NCBI RefSeq assembly: GCF_000829195.1
Contig: NZ_AP013294.1
Location: 2,553,001-2,617,000 of the forward strand
Reading direction: 5' to 3'
DNA from: Bacillus sp. OxB-1
GTDB taxonomy: Bacteria > Bacillota > Bacilli > Bacillales_A > Planococcaceae
Length of the DNA stretch: 64,000 nt
This document shows positions 16,336 to 24,836 of this stretch, one piece after another; within the stretch, counting starts at the first letter, position 1, and every line of letters begins with the position of its first letter. The translations under genes were made by a program, and so were the position numbers. Below the pieces are notes generated by a model. The model was not told the origin of the DNA. It did not search any database and saw only the letters and a program-made list of their open reading frames with translations.

Positions 16336-17333
16336 CCGATCTCATCGTGACGGATACAACTTTACGTGACGGTTCACATGCCGTAAGTCATTCGTTCTCC
16401 CCTGAATTTGTCAGAGAAGTAACTATGGGGCTTGCGAAGGCGAACGTGCCCATCATTGAAGTCGGCCATGGGGCTGGGCTGCAAGGTTCCACGATACAGC
16501 AAGGCTTTTCGAAATACGAAGAGTGGGAACTCATTCAAGCAGCAGTAGAATCGAAAGGAGATAGCCAGATCGCTTCGCTGTTCGTGCCAGGCATCGGCAC
16601 TCGTCCTCAAATTGTCGAGGCGGCTGCCATTGGGATCGATGTGATCCGCATTGCGGTTCATTGTACGGAAGCGGATATTTCACAACAATATTTCAAGCAG
16701 GCGAAAGAAAGCGGTCTGGTTGCTGTCGGATTTTTAATGATGAGTCATGCCGCTTCGCCGGAAAAGCTCGCTTTAGAAGCGAAGAAAATGGAAAGCTACG
16801 GTGCGGATAGCGTTTATATCGTCGATTCTGCGGGTGCTCTTGTACCTTTGACCGTTCGGGAACGGATTCAGGCACTGCAAAAGGACTTGACGATTCCCGT
16901 CGGATTCCACGCGCACAATAATCTAGGCTTGGCGATCGGCAATACGCTCGCTGCAATGGAAGAAGGTGCTTCAATGGTTGATGGGACATTGCGCGGGCTC
17001 GGCGCTGGTGCGGGAAATGCCCCGATCGAAGTTCTCATTGCAGTACTGAATAAAATGGGCATCGACTCGAATATTCACTTATCCCCGCTTATGGACTTGG
17101 CAGAAGATGTCATTGTACCGATCATGCCGTATCCGATTGTGATTAACCGGGATAATTTAGCGTCAGGCTATGCGGGCGTTTACAACAGCTTCTTGCTGCA
17201 TGTACGAGAAGCTGCCCAAAAATTTAATGTGCAGCCGATTGCCATTATCGAGGAATTGGGCAAACGCCAAGCTGTAGCGGGACAGGAAGATTGGATTATT
17301 GATGTGGCCATGGAATTGGCATCAGCCAAATAA
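16332..17333 (+). CDS. dmpG: 4-hydroxy-2-oxovalerate aldolase, DmpG family
   Basis: A 333-residue pyruvate aldolase splitting 4-hydroxy-2-oxovalerate into pyruvate and acetaldehyde. DTTLRDGSHAVSHSF at the N-terminus carries the catalytic Arg/Asp of the HMGL-like TIM barrel; HAHNNLGLAIGNT supplies metal-binding histidines and LRGLGAGAGNAP is the dimer/channel region. It overlaps dmpF by 4 bases. The partner dehydrogenase immediately upstream supports the specific function. Confidence 0.95.
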   Translation: MTDLIVTDTTLRDGSHAVSHSFSPEFVREVTMGLAKANVPIIEVGHGAGLQGSTIQQGFSKYEEWELIQAAVESKGDSQIASLFVPGIGTRPQIVEAAAIGIDVIRIAVHCTEADISQQYFKQAKESGLVAVGFLMMSHAASPEKLALEAKKMESYGADSVYIVDSAGALVPLTVRERIQALQKDLTIPVGFHAHNNLGLAIGNTLAAMEEGASMVDGTLRGLGAGAGNAPIEVLIAVLNKMGIDSNIHLSPLMDLAEDVIVPIMPYPIVINRDNLASGYAGVYNSFLLHVREAAQKFNVQPIAIIEELGKRQAVAGQEDWIIDVAMELASAK

Positions 17334-17388
17334 GGATTTCGGTTGCCAGCCAGCGATTAGCATCGGCAATTGTGAAGGAGGGAAATGG

Positions 17389-18177
17389 ATGATTCCAGTA
17401 ACGGAAATAGCAGAACAACTTCTAGTAGCGGAGCGGTCGAAAAAGACGATCGCCCCGCTAACGTCACAATATCCTAACTTGAATTTAGAGGAAGCCTATC
17501 AAATCCAACTTCAATTCGTGGAAGCGAAAAAGAATGCAGGCGCTACCATTGTCGGGAAGAAAATCGGGGCGACGAGTCAGGCTATCCAGCAAATGTTCGG
17601 TGTAGACAAGCCAGATTACGGCCATTTGCTTGACACGATGGTCTATATGGATGGCGATGTAATCCCGTTGGAGCGGTTAATCCAGCCGAAAGTGGAATGT
17701 GAAATTGCTTTTGTATTAAAGGAGGATATAATCGGCCCCAAGATTACGCCATTGGATGTCATCCAAGCGACTGATTATATACTGCCTGCGATTGAAATTA
17801 TTGATAGCAGAATTGCAGACTGGCAAATCCAATTTGAAGATACTGTATCGGACAACGGCTCTTCGGCTTTAGTCGTGCTAGGCAGCAAAGGGGTCAAGCT
17901 GGAAGGTCTCAATTTAGAAACACTGGGCATGGTCGTGACGAAAAACGGTGAAATCATTCAAAATGGAGCAGGTGCCAATGTGCTTGGCAACCCTATTTAT
18001 GCTGTCGTGTGGCTCGCCAACGCCTTAGCAGAATTCAATGTTCCTTTGTTGGCGGGTGAAATTATTTTGACAGGTGCCTTTACTTCGGCAGTGGATGCAA
18101 AGGATGGAGACGCCTTCATCGCTGAATTTGCCCATATCGGGTCCGTATCCGCCGTTTTTAAAGAAGGGGGGAAATGA
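17389..18177 (+). CDS. 2-hydroxypenta-2,4-dienoate hydratase / oxalocrotonate decarboxylase paralogue 1
   Basis: A 262-residue protein of the fumarylacetoacetate-hydrolase-like family containing both 2-oxopent-4-enoate hydratase (DmpE) and 4-oxalocrotonate decarboxylase (DmpH). Key segments are GKKIGATSQAIQQMFGV, the metal-ligand region PKVECEIAFVLKEDI, and IEIIDSRI. The meta-pathway needs one of each activity and this operon has exactly two paralogues; which is which is not certain. In Pseudomonas these two work as a complex. GGAGGG precedes the ATG at 17389; a longer in-frame start overlaps dmpG without support. Confidence 0.88.
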   Translation: MIPVTEIAEQLLVAERSKKTIAPLTSQYPNLNLEEAYQIQLQFVEAKKNAGATIVGKKIGATSQAIQQMFGVDKPDYGHLLDTMVYMDGDVIPLERLIQPKVECEIAFVLKEDIIGPKITPLDVIQATDYILPAIEIIDSRIADWQIQFEDTVSDNGSSALVVLGSKGVKLEGLNLETLGMVVTKNGEIIQNGAGANVLGNPIYAVVWLANALAEFNVPLLAGEIILTGAFTSAVDAKDGDAFIAEFAHIGSVSAVFKEGGK

Positions 18178-18178
18178 A

Positions 18179-18973
18179 ATGCCGATGATGGTAGCCAAAG
18201 ATATCGTCCGAAGTTTGTATGAAGCTGAAAGAAACGCAGAAACAGTTGAACAGTTTGCATGTCATTTGGAATCATTTACGGAAAATGATGCGTATGACAT
18301 TCAGGAGAAATTGATCCGGGAAAAATGCAGGCTGGAACAGACATTGCAATCGGGATGGAAATTAGGATTAACGAGTAAAGCCAAACAACAAATGATGGGA
18401 GTGCATGAGCCGTCATATGGTGTGTTACTGAAAAACATGCTGCTCTTGGAAGGACAAACCCATTCGTTGAAATCGTTTATCCATCCGAAATTGGAACCGG
18501 AAATCGGCTTCATTTTCAAGCGGGATATTACCGGGCCTTATATTACATCCGCTCAAATTGCAGAGGCGATCGATTATGTCGTTCCTGCCTTTGAACTGAT
18601 TGATAGCCGTTTTGAGCGATTTAAATTTACGTTGCTGGATGCCGTCGCGGATAATTCATCGTCCTCTCGTTATATTCTAGGCAATCAATATTGCAAACTG
18701 GACCAAATCGATTTGCGGTTAATGGGCATCGTCTTTAGAAAAAATGGCCAGGTGCTTTCAACGGCTACATCCGCCGCAGTTATGGGCAATCCTCTTTCAG
18801 CGATCACATGGATGGCGAATAAATTGCTGAAGCGTGGACAGCACATTAAAAAAGGGGAAGTTGTTTTAAGCGGTTCATTAAGTGAGGCCATTTCCATTAA
18901 ACCTGGAGACCATTTCAGCGCATCGTTTGACGGATTAGGGACGATTCATGTGTCATTTGGGGAGGAAGCGTAA
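18179..18973 (+). CDS. 2-hydroxypenta-2,4-dienoate hydratase / oxalocrotonate decarboxylase paralogue 2
   Basis: A 264-residue paralogue of the preceding gene with matching landmarks: GWKLGLTSKAKQQMMGV, PKLEPEIGFIFKRDI (metal ligands) and FELIDSRFERFKF. The ITGPYITSAQIAEAIDYVVPAFE stretch resembles DmpH-type decarboxylases, so it is tentatively the 4-oxalocrotonate decarboxylase, leaving the hydratase role to the upstream copy. It starts one base after the upstream stop and overlaps the tautomerase start by one base (TAATG), so expression must be tightly coupled. Confidence 0.86.
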   Translation: MPMMVAKDIVRSLYEAERNAETVEQFACHLESFTENDAYDIQEKLIREKCRLEQTLQSGWKLGLTSKAKQQMMGVHEPSYGVLLKNMLLLEGQTHSLKSFIHPKLEPEIGFIFKRDITGPYITSAQIAEAIDYVVPAFELIDSRFERFKFTLLDAVADNSSSSRYILGNQYCKLDQIDLRLMGIVFRKNGQVLSTATSAAVMGNPLSAITWMANKLLKRGQHIKKGEVVLSGSLSEAISIKPGDHFSASFDGLGTIHVSFGEEA

Positions 18974-19173
18974 TGCCATTCATTCAAGTAACAATTGAAC
19001 GAGGAAGGCCCCCAGAATTGAAAGAGCAACTTATCGTAGAGTTGACCGAAAGCGCGGTACATGTACTGGGAGCGCCGAAAGAATCGGTGCGTGTATTAAT
19101 TCAAGAGATAGAGCCGGCCCATTGGGGAATAGCGGGAGAGTCAATTTCTAAGAGGAGAGAGGGAAGCCGATGA
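18973..19173 (+). CDS. dmpI: 4-oxalocrotonate tautomerase
   Basis: A 66-residue tautomerase that isomerises 2-hydroxymuconate to 2-oxo-3-hexenedioate. It begins Met-Pro-Phe, so removal of Met exposes the catalytic N-terminal Pro; IQVTIERGRPPE and the later VRVLIQEIEPAHWG match the family, the Arg residues being substrate-binding. Slightly longer than the 62-residue classical enzyme. It overlaps neighbours on both sides (1 and 4 bases). Confidence 0.93.
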   Translation: MPFIQVTIERGRPPELKEQLIVELTESAVHVLGAPKESVRVLIQEIEPAHWGIAGESISKRREGSR

Positions 19174-20642
19174 TCAAGACAGGGAGCGATATACGCAAAA
19201 TCCTTCATTATGTAAATGGTGCTTACCAAGAATCGTCAACCGCCGATACATTTGAAGTGAAGAACCCCGCAAATCAGGAGATCATTGCCTACGTGGCTGA
19301 AGCGAGTGAAGAGGATGTACGTCAAGTATGTCGGCACGCAAGGGAAGCTTTTGATAGCGGGCCATGGAGGACGATGACCGTTGCGGAGCGGTGCGCAAAA
19401 ATCCGTCGCATGGCGGAAATTATCCTGGAAAGGCGGGAGGAGATTGCACGGCTTGAAGCGCTTGATGTCGGAAAGCCATATGATCACGCATTTTCATCCG
19501 AAGTCCCACGTGCTGCCCATAATTTAAAATTTTTCGCGGACTTTGTTGAGCAGCAGGGTGGAGAAGTGTACCCGATGGAAGACAATTTTTTGAATTATAC
19601 CCGCTATGAACCGGTTGGCGTGGCAGGGTTGATCACACCGTGGAATGCGCCGTTCATGTTGACGACATGGAAGTTGGGGCCTTGCTTGGCAGCGGGAAAT
19701 ACTGCTGTGATCAAGCCGGCTGAAATGACTCCGCTTTCGGTGTCCTTATTGGGCGAAATCGCGGCACAGGCGGGTATTCCAGATGGGGTCGTCAATGTCA
19801 TTCATGGGAAAGGTCGTCAAGTGGGGACCTGGTTGACGGAAAATGCAGATGTCGATTTGATTTCCTTTACAGGTTCTACTGCGACCGGGAAGCAAATTTT
19901 GAAAAACGGTGCAGATTCATTAAAAAAGGTTTCCTTTGAACTCGGTGGCAAAGCGGCGAATATCATTTTTGAAGATGCCGATTTAGAGAAGGCTGTACCT
20001 GTGTCCATTACAGCTGCATTCCTTAACTCCGGGCAAGTCTGTTTGGCCGGTTCGCGAATTCTTGTACAGCGATCCATTTTACTCGAATTCATCGCCAAGT
20101 ATAAAGCGGCAGCTGAACAGTTAAAAGTAGGCGATCCGCAAGATACGGAGACAAAAATGGGACCGCTCGTCAGTGAAGAGCAATACGACAAAGTGATGCG
20201 GTATTTGGAAATTGCGGAGGAGGAAAACGCGACACTCATTACTGGAGGAAAACGTCCCGAACTTCCTGAAGCGCTAAAAAACGGCTATTATATTGCACCT
20301 ACTATTTATGTTCATGAAGACTCCAATGCGAAAATTTGCCAAGACGAAATCTTCGGGCCTGTTGTGACGATTATTCCTTTTGAAACGGAGGAAGAAGCCC
20401 TTCGCATAGCGAATAACACAGAATACGGTTTGAATGGGGTTGTTTGGACGGAAAATTTACAGCGTGCGCATCGTATTTCACATGCTGTCCGTGCAGGGAC
20501 GATTTGGGTGAATTGTTGGTTTGTAAGAGACTTACGCGCTCCATTTGGCGGCTTTAAAAAGAGTGGAATTGGCCGGGAGGGAGGGCATCATAGCCTCGAA
20601 TTCTTTACGGAAGCCAAAAATATTTGTATTGCTTTGAAGTAA
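19170..20642 (+). CDS. dmpC: 2-hydroxymuconic semialdehyde dehydrogenase
   Basis: A 490-residue NAD-dependent aldehyde dehydrogenase oxidising the ring-cleavage product to 2-hydroxymuconate, the first step of the 4-oxalocrotonate branch. Catalytic residues are visible: Asn159 (TPWNAPF), Lys182 (IKPAEMTP), Glu257 (FELGGKAANI) and Cys291 (NSGQVCLAGSR). It could also act on 5-carboxymethyl-2-hydroxymuconate semialdehyde (HpaE), but the adjacent tautomerase and decarboxylase/hydratase pair favour the catechol-type substrate. No DmpD-type hydrolase is present, so this branch is the only outlet. Confidence 0.9.
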   Translation: MIKTGSDIRKILHYVNGAYQESSTADTFEVKNPANQEIIAYVAEASEEDVRQVCRHAREAFDSGPWRTMTVAERCAKIRRMAEIILERREEIARLEALDVGKPYDHAFSSEVPRAAHNLKFFADFVEQQGGEVYPMEDNFLNYTRYEPVGVAGLITPWNAPFMLTTWKLGPCLAAGNTAVIKPAEMTPLSVSLLGEIAAQAGIPDGVVNVIHGKGRQVGTWLTENADVDLISFTGSTATGKQILKNGADSLKKVSFELGGKAANIIFEDADLEKAVPVSITAAFLNSGQVCLAGSRILVQRSILLEFIAKYKAAAEQLKVGDPQDTETKMGPLVSEEQYDKVMRYLEIAEEENATLITGGKRPELPEALKNGYYIAPTIYVHEDSNAKICQDEIFGPVVTIIPFETEEEALRIANNTEYGLNGVVWTENLQRAHRISHAVRAGTIWVNCWFVRDLRAPFGGFKKSGIGREGGHHSLEFFTEAKNICIALK

Positions 20643-20659
20643 TTCGAAGGAGGAATCCT

Positions 20660-22417
20660 ATGTTCTTGGATGAGATCTCTTTGATTCGCAATGGTCAGCG
20701 GCAAACGGGCGAAGAAAAAAAGGTGGAATCGGATGGACTGAAGGTTCCTCCTTTTGAATTGGTTCCATTCATTGAAAAAGCGACCTCGTACATAGAGTCA
20801 TCTGATTGGATGTACTATCAAATGGGGTTTACGATGGGGAGCGAGTTGTCTTATCAACCAGAAAAAAGTGATGAATCTTTTAAAGAAGTAACAAAAGCAA
20901 TATTTCAAATTCGTTATATAGAAGTAAAATGCTTGGATCGAAAACAAAGAACTTACCTTGTGACGGCCGAATCTCCCGTGTTTTCAACGACGCAGGCACA
21001 GAATCTATTCTCGGGCTATTTGAGTGGCTATTTTTCTACAAATTTACAAGAGGAATTACTTGCTAAAATTGTAACTTCGACTGAACCAGGGTGCTTAACT
21101 TGGAAGGTGCAAGTCTCCCAGCATCCGAATGAGTCGGGTTCGCCGCTGCTCCATAATCCGTCTTATACGAGCACGGACAAGCAGTTGATGTTGGAAAATA
21201 ATCAATTGAAAAAAGTAATGGATATCCATAACCGCTTAACGGATGAACTTATAAATACTGACAATCCGCAGGATATTTTATCTATTATGCGGGAGTATGT
21301 AACACTGCCGATAATTATTCAAAATATTTATGGAACTGTCACAGATTACGAAAACTGTACAAAAACACAGGCTGAAATCTTTCAAAAGGAATTTATGGGC
21401 AAGTATAGTGAATGGGTATTTAGGGAAAAGCAATGCATTCCGTGCGGGTCCCACTACCGATTGATCGCCCCCATTTTCCTGAATCAGAAAGTAATCGGGT
21501 ATTGCTCTTTTATTTACAAAGATAAGCCTTCACAATGGCAAAGCAAAATTGAACAGATGTTGATTGGGCGCTTAGGATCCATTTGCAGCTTACTTTATAT
21601 GAATAAAAAAAATATTTTCGATGCAAATGAGCGTGTGAAAGGACAGTTGTTTGAAAAGATACTTGCCAACGAATTTGAATCCGATGACCAAATTGCACGC
21701 GAGTTGAAAGTAATGAACATCGATTGGGAAGGTGCCTATCATATTGCATTTTTATCCATAGAGTATATTGATATGGATAAAGAAGAGCATTTGTCCATTT
21801 TTGCAGACTTTTACGATGAAGTGTTTCAGTTTTTCATTGAAAAAGATTTTGAAGTGCTCATGGTCCAACGGGCGAACGGAATTTTAATTTTTATTCCCGC
21901 GGCACGCACTCATCCAAGTTTAAAGGATGGACCGCAACGTTTTTACGAGCGGGTAGAAAAGTTTTTTTCAAAAATAAGATGTTATATCGGAGTTAGTTCA
22001 ACGACAAAAGATTTAAATAATGTGAAGGAGATAACTGAAGAGGCCTTAACTTCCACACAGCTTGCAACGTCAAAAGAACCGATCATTCACTTCGATGAGT
22101 TGGGGATCCTCGGGATATTCGTCAATTCAAAAGATCACCATTCGATCCGCACGTTAGCCCGTATTGAATTGGGTCCTTTGTACGGGGAGACGGATCAGCA
22201 TAAGGAATGGATGACAACACTGTATATGTATTTGCAACACGGTGGGAATTTGAAGAAGACGGCAGAAGATCTGATGCTGTCGATCAGCGGTTTGCGTTAT
22301 CGGATGTCCAATATTAAGGATGTATTGCAAGATGATTTGAAGAACCCGATGCGTCAGTTTCATTTATTGTTAGCTTTAAAATCGCTGAAAATGGTAGAAG
22401 ATTTTCAGGTTTGCTGA
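20660..22417 (+). CDS. PucR-family regulator with V4R/XylR_N-like sensor
   Basis: A 585-residue regulator with no close named homologue that I recognise. Residues 35-150 resemble the aromatic-sensing N-terminal region of XylR/DmpR: MYYQMGFTMG, then FSGYLSGYFSTNLQEE and EPGCLTWKV, which look like a V4R segment. The middle (about 200-330) looks GAF-like. The C-terminus (about 510-580), with GGNLKKTAEDLMLSISGLRYR, is a PucR/CdaR-type helix-turn-helix. There is no AAA+ sigma-54 domain. It is the last gene of the catabolic operon, 17 bases after the dehydrogenase, with AAGGAGG before its ATG. It is notably AT-rich. A role as effector-dependent activator of the operon is inferred. Confidence 0.78.
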   Translation: MFLDEISLIRNGQRQTGEEKKVESDGLKVPPFELVPFIEKATSYIESSDWMYYQMGFTMGSELSYQPEKSDESFKEVTKAIFQIRYIEVKCLDRKQRTYLVTAESPVFSTTQAQNLFSGYLSGYFSTNLQEELLAKIVTSTEPGCLTWKVQVSQHPNESGSPLLHNPSYTSTDKQLMLENNQLKKVMDIHNRLTDELINTDNPQDILSIMREYVTLPIIIQNIYGTVTDYENCTKTQAEIFQKEFMGKYSEWVFREKQCIPCGSHYRLIAPIFLNQKVIGYCSFIYKDKPSQWQSKIEQMLIGRLGSICSLLYMNKKNIFDANERVKGQLFEKILANEFESDDQIARELKVMNIDWEGAYHIAFLSIEYIDMDKEEHLSIFADFYDEVFQFFIEKDFEVLMVQRANGILIFIPAARTHPSLKDGPQRFYERVEKFFSKIRCYIGVSSTTKDLNNVKEITEEALTSTQLATSKEPIIHFDELGILGIFVNSKDHHSIRTLARIELGPLYGETDQHKEWMTTLYMYLQHGGNLKKTAEDLMLSISGLRYRMSNIKDVLQDDLKNPMRQFHLLLALKSLKMVEDFQVC

Positions 22418-22419
22418 AA

Positions 22420-22433
22420 GTGAAGATCTTCAC
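22420..22433. repeat. 14-bp perfect palindrome after the regulator stop
   Basis: GTGAAGATCTTCAC starts 3 bases after the regulator's stop codon. It could be a protein-binding site or chance; no T-run follows. Confidence 0.5.
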
Positions 22434-22544
22434 ACCAACCTGAAGTAACACGGCGATGAAGATCAAGTATGGTTGTCATCACACCTCCCAGCAATCCTAA
22501 ACCGGCTGTAAATACTGTCTATGATTACGATGGGAAAAGTAGTT

Positions 22545-22582
22545 AAAGCATTCGATGCGATATCGCAACGGGTGCTTTTTTC
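22545..22582 (+). terminator. Terminator of the aromatic operon
   Basis: AAAGCA (22545-22550) pairs with TGCTTT (22573-22578), enclosing the 12-bp palindrome TGCGATATCGCA, followed by a T-run. The likely 3' end of the catabolic transcript, about 130 bases after the regulator. Confidence 0.65.
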
Positions 22583-22897
22583 TTGTCTCCATCTAGCACT
22601 AACTGCAAATACCTGGTTGGTTACCAACTTAAATAATTCGGGTCCATAGCTCCCCCGTAAATAGTTGCTCGGATTAACGAAAAGTTTTTTAATATGGTTT
22701 CTTGAAAAGCCAAGCCATATTTGTAATTTCTATCGGACCTGACAAGCAAGGAATGGTGCCAATAGAACTTATTAGTTTTCAAAAGTAATCCATAAATCTA
22801 TATTCCTATAGAACTTCATTTTACTCGTTTCGTTTGTAAAAACTGATATTTGCCATATATATTTAACAATTCTGCTTCATTTGTCCTAATTTTCTCT

Positions 22898-22923
22898 TAA
22901 AATCTCTTTGTTTCTGTCGAAAT
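22898..22923 (+). promoter_or_regulatory. Candidate sigma-D promoter of the chemoreceptor gene
   Basis: TAAA (22898-22901), 14-bp spacer, GTCGAAAT (22916-22923), compared with the TAAA-N14/15-GCCGATAT motility consensus. Position about 70 bases before the start fits. Confidence 0.45.
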
Positions 22924-22990
22924 AAAGAGTATTATAGGAACTGAGACAATCTCCAATAGATCCATTTTCTTCAAAGACAGGGGTAGAGCG

Positions 22991-24691
22991 ATGCGAAAGA
23001 CATTAACGGTGCAACTTGGAACTATTATTGTAGGTATAATGATTGCCATGTTGGCCATCACTTCATTTTCCACATACAAAACAGCATATGACAAATTATA
23101 TGACGCAGCCGGTGTGGAAGCGTACGGTTGCGCGAATATTACGACGGGTTTGATTCGTCCCGACGATGTTGAAAAGATGCTGGCCGGGGATCAGGCTACG
23201 AGGGAAGCGGTTGGCAACCAATTAAACTGGACGATCAACCACAAAGAGATATTCGAAACCCAATACATCCTGGATCTTGACGGAACCATCCTGGCATTGG
23301 ATGATAACTTGCGCGACAAAGGTTTCAAGCCGGGTGATTCGTTCCATATGGATGAGAAAGCGATCGATATGTTGCTTTCCATGAAGCACCCGACCTATTC
23401 GGAACTCTATGAGGCGGGCGGGATGCAGCGGCTTTCGGGTTATGCTCCAATTTTCAAGGATCACGATTCGAATAATGAAATCATTGCGATCAGCGTCATT
23501 GATTTTGATGGCTCCATCGTAGGTGAGCGGACTTGGGATGTCGTCCGAAACGGTATTTTGATCAGCTTGATTCCGATGTTGATCGCCTCCGTTATCACGT
23601 TGTACTTGATTCGCAGAAAAACGAAACCGATCTCTTCTTTGATCGCCCACGCGAAGGAAATCGCGAACGGCAATCTGGCGATAGAAGATACGGTCGTCAA
23701 AGGGCATGACGAAGTCGGAGATCTTGGACGGACGTTGAACACCATGACGGCCAATTTACGGGAAATGATCGGGACGATGCAGTCGACATCCGTCCAGTTA
23801 AGTCAAAATTCCCACGAAACGGCAGCCACTTTGAATGAAATGCAGGCGGCGGTCCAGCAAGTGGCCCAGAACATGGTACACACGGTAGAATCCATCTCCG
23901 ATGGGACATCCAATGCGGAAAACGCATCGTCTATCCTGCATTCATTAGCGGAAGGGCTGCAAGATTCACGGGAAAAAGCAGATGTCACCGTCCAGAACTC
24001 AAGAAACACGATGGAGATTTCACAAGAAGGGCAGCGTCGGGCCAATGAAATCCGGGAGGATATGGAAAAGATCCGCAACTCATCCAATGAGGCAAGCGTG
24101 ACTGTGCAAAACCTGATCGACTCGACGAAAAAAATCCAAGATATTACAGGTTCCATCTCTGCCATCGCCGCACAGACGAACTTGCTGGCGCTCAATGCGT
24201 CCATTGAGGCGGCCCGTGCCGGTGAACACGGAAAAGGGTTTGCTGTCGTAGCTGACGAAGTGCGGAAACTGGCGGAGCAATCGAACGAAGAAGTATTAGA
24301 AGTGGAAAAGCTTGTTCAGGAGATTACGACGAGCATCCGCGACGTCGTCCATTCGACAACGGAAAGCACGAAATTGATCGAGACAGGAACGGAGACCGTC
24401 CGATTGACGGCGGAATCGCTTAGCGAAATTTCAAGAGCGGTTGCGGAAACGGTAGAGGAGATCAGCATGATTTCCGAGACGACGGCGGCGGAAGCTGAAA
24501 GTTCCAAGCGAGTCGTCGAGCTGATCAATCAGTTGACGCAATCGATCCGGTTAATCGAAGACGCTTCTAATAATATCTCGGCCGCGACGGAACAGACTTC
24601 CGCTTCCATCGATGAAGTGGCGAGCCGTTCAAACGAAATGAGCCATATGTCGCAAGAGCTCGAGAAAATTGTTGGCCAATTTCATATTTGA
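22991..24691 (+). CDS. Methyl-accepting chemotaxis protein
   Basis: A 566-residue membrane chemoreceptor that signals to CheA/CheW. Order: N-terminal membrane segment (about 10-30), an extracytoplasmic sensor of about 155 residues, second membrane segment (about 184-204), HAMP domain (to about 260) and a long coiled-coil signalling domain with the conserved hairpin tip around [20 protein letters not shown]. The ligand cannot be deduced. AGGGG precedes the ATG. It stands alone between two terminators, next to the aromatic island but with base composition like the core genome. Confidence 0.93.
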   Translation: MRKTLTVQLGTIIVGIMIAMLAITSFSTYKTAYDKLYDAAGVEAYGCANITTGLIRPDDVEKMLAGDQATREAVGNQLNWTINHKEIFETQYILDLDGTILALDDNLRDKGFKPGDSFHMDEKAIDMLLSMKHPTYSELYEAGGMQRLSGYAPIFKDHDSNNEIIAISVIDFDGSIVGERTWDVVRNGILISLIPMLIASVITLYLIRRKTKPISSLIAHAKEIANGNLAIEDTVVKGHDEVGDLGRTLNTMTANLREMIGTMQSTSVQLSQNSHETAATLNEMQAAVQQVAQNMVHTVESISDGTSNAENASSILHSLAEGLQDSREKADVTVQNSRNTMEISQEGQRRANEIREDMEKIRNSSNEASVTVQNLIDSTKKIQDITGSISAIAAQTNLLALNASIEAARAGEHGKGFAVVADEVRKLAEQSNEEVLEVEKLVQEITTSIRDVVHSTTESTKLIETGTETVRLTAESLSEISRAVAETVEEISMISETTAAEAESSKRVVELINQLTQSIRLIEDASNNISAATEQTSASIDEVASRSNEMSHMSQELEKIVGQFHI

Positions 24692-24697
24692 ACAAAG

Positions 24698-24730
24698 ACC
24701 CGCAAAAGTGATGCTGCTTTTGCGGGTTTT
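24698..24730 (+). terminator. Terminator of the chemoreceptor gene
   Basis: Perfect 11-bp stem ACCCGCAAAAG / CTTTTGCGGGT (24698-24708, 24717-24727) followed by Ts. Confidence 0.88.
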
Positions 24731-24836
24731 ATTCAAAAGGAAGAATGGTAAAGATAAATGATGTGCGATATCGGAATACGGAAGAATTGCAAATGGTATA
24801 CTGAAAACAAATACATCAGTTTGAGGAGCATGCGTC

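Larger units (their letters stand above)
22434..22990. other. AT-rich gene-free interval
   Basis: About 560 bases without a supportable gene. It holds a terminator at 22545-22582 and a candidate sigma-D promoter at 22898-22923. The central part (about 22600-22890) is AT-rich with no open frame of note on either strand. No insertion sequence end, tRNA or repeat marking an island boundary was seen. Confidence 0.6.

Noticed and set aside
20660..22417. Assignment of the regulator to the sigma-54 XylR/DmpR activators
   Set aside because: No AAA+ domain or GAFTGA motif is present and the operon promoter is of the sigma-A type.
22430..22545. Minus-strand reading of about 36 codons (TAGLGLLGGVMTTIL...) after the aromatic operon
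   Set aside because: It has a GGAGG four bases before an internal ATG, but is very short, bounded by a close upstream stop, and matches no family I know; it could equally be a decayed gene end or chance.
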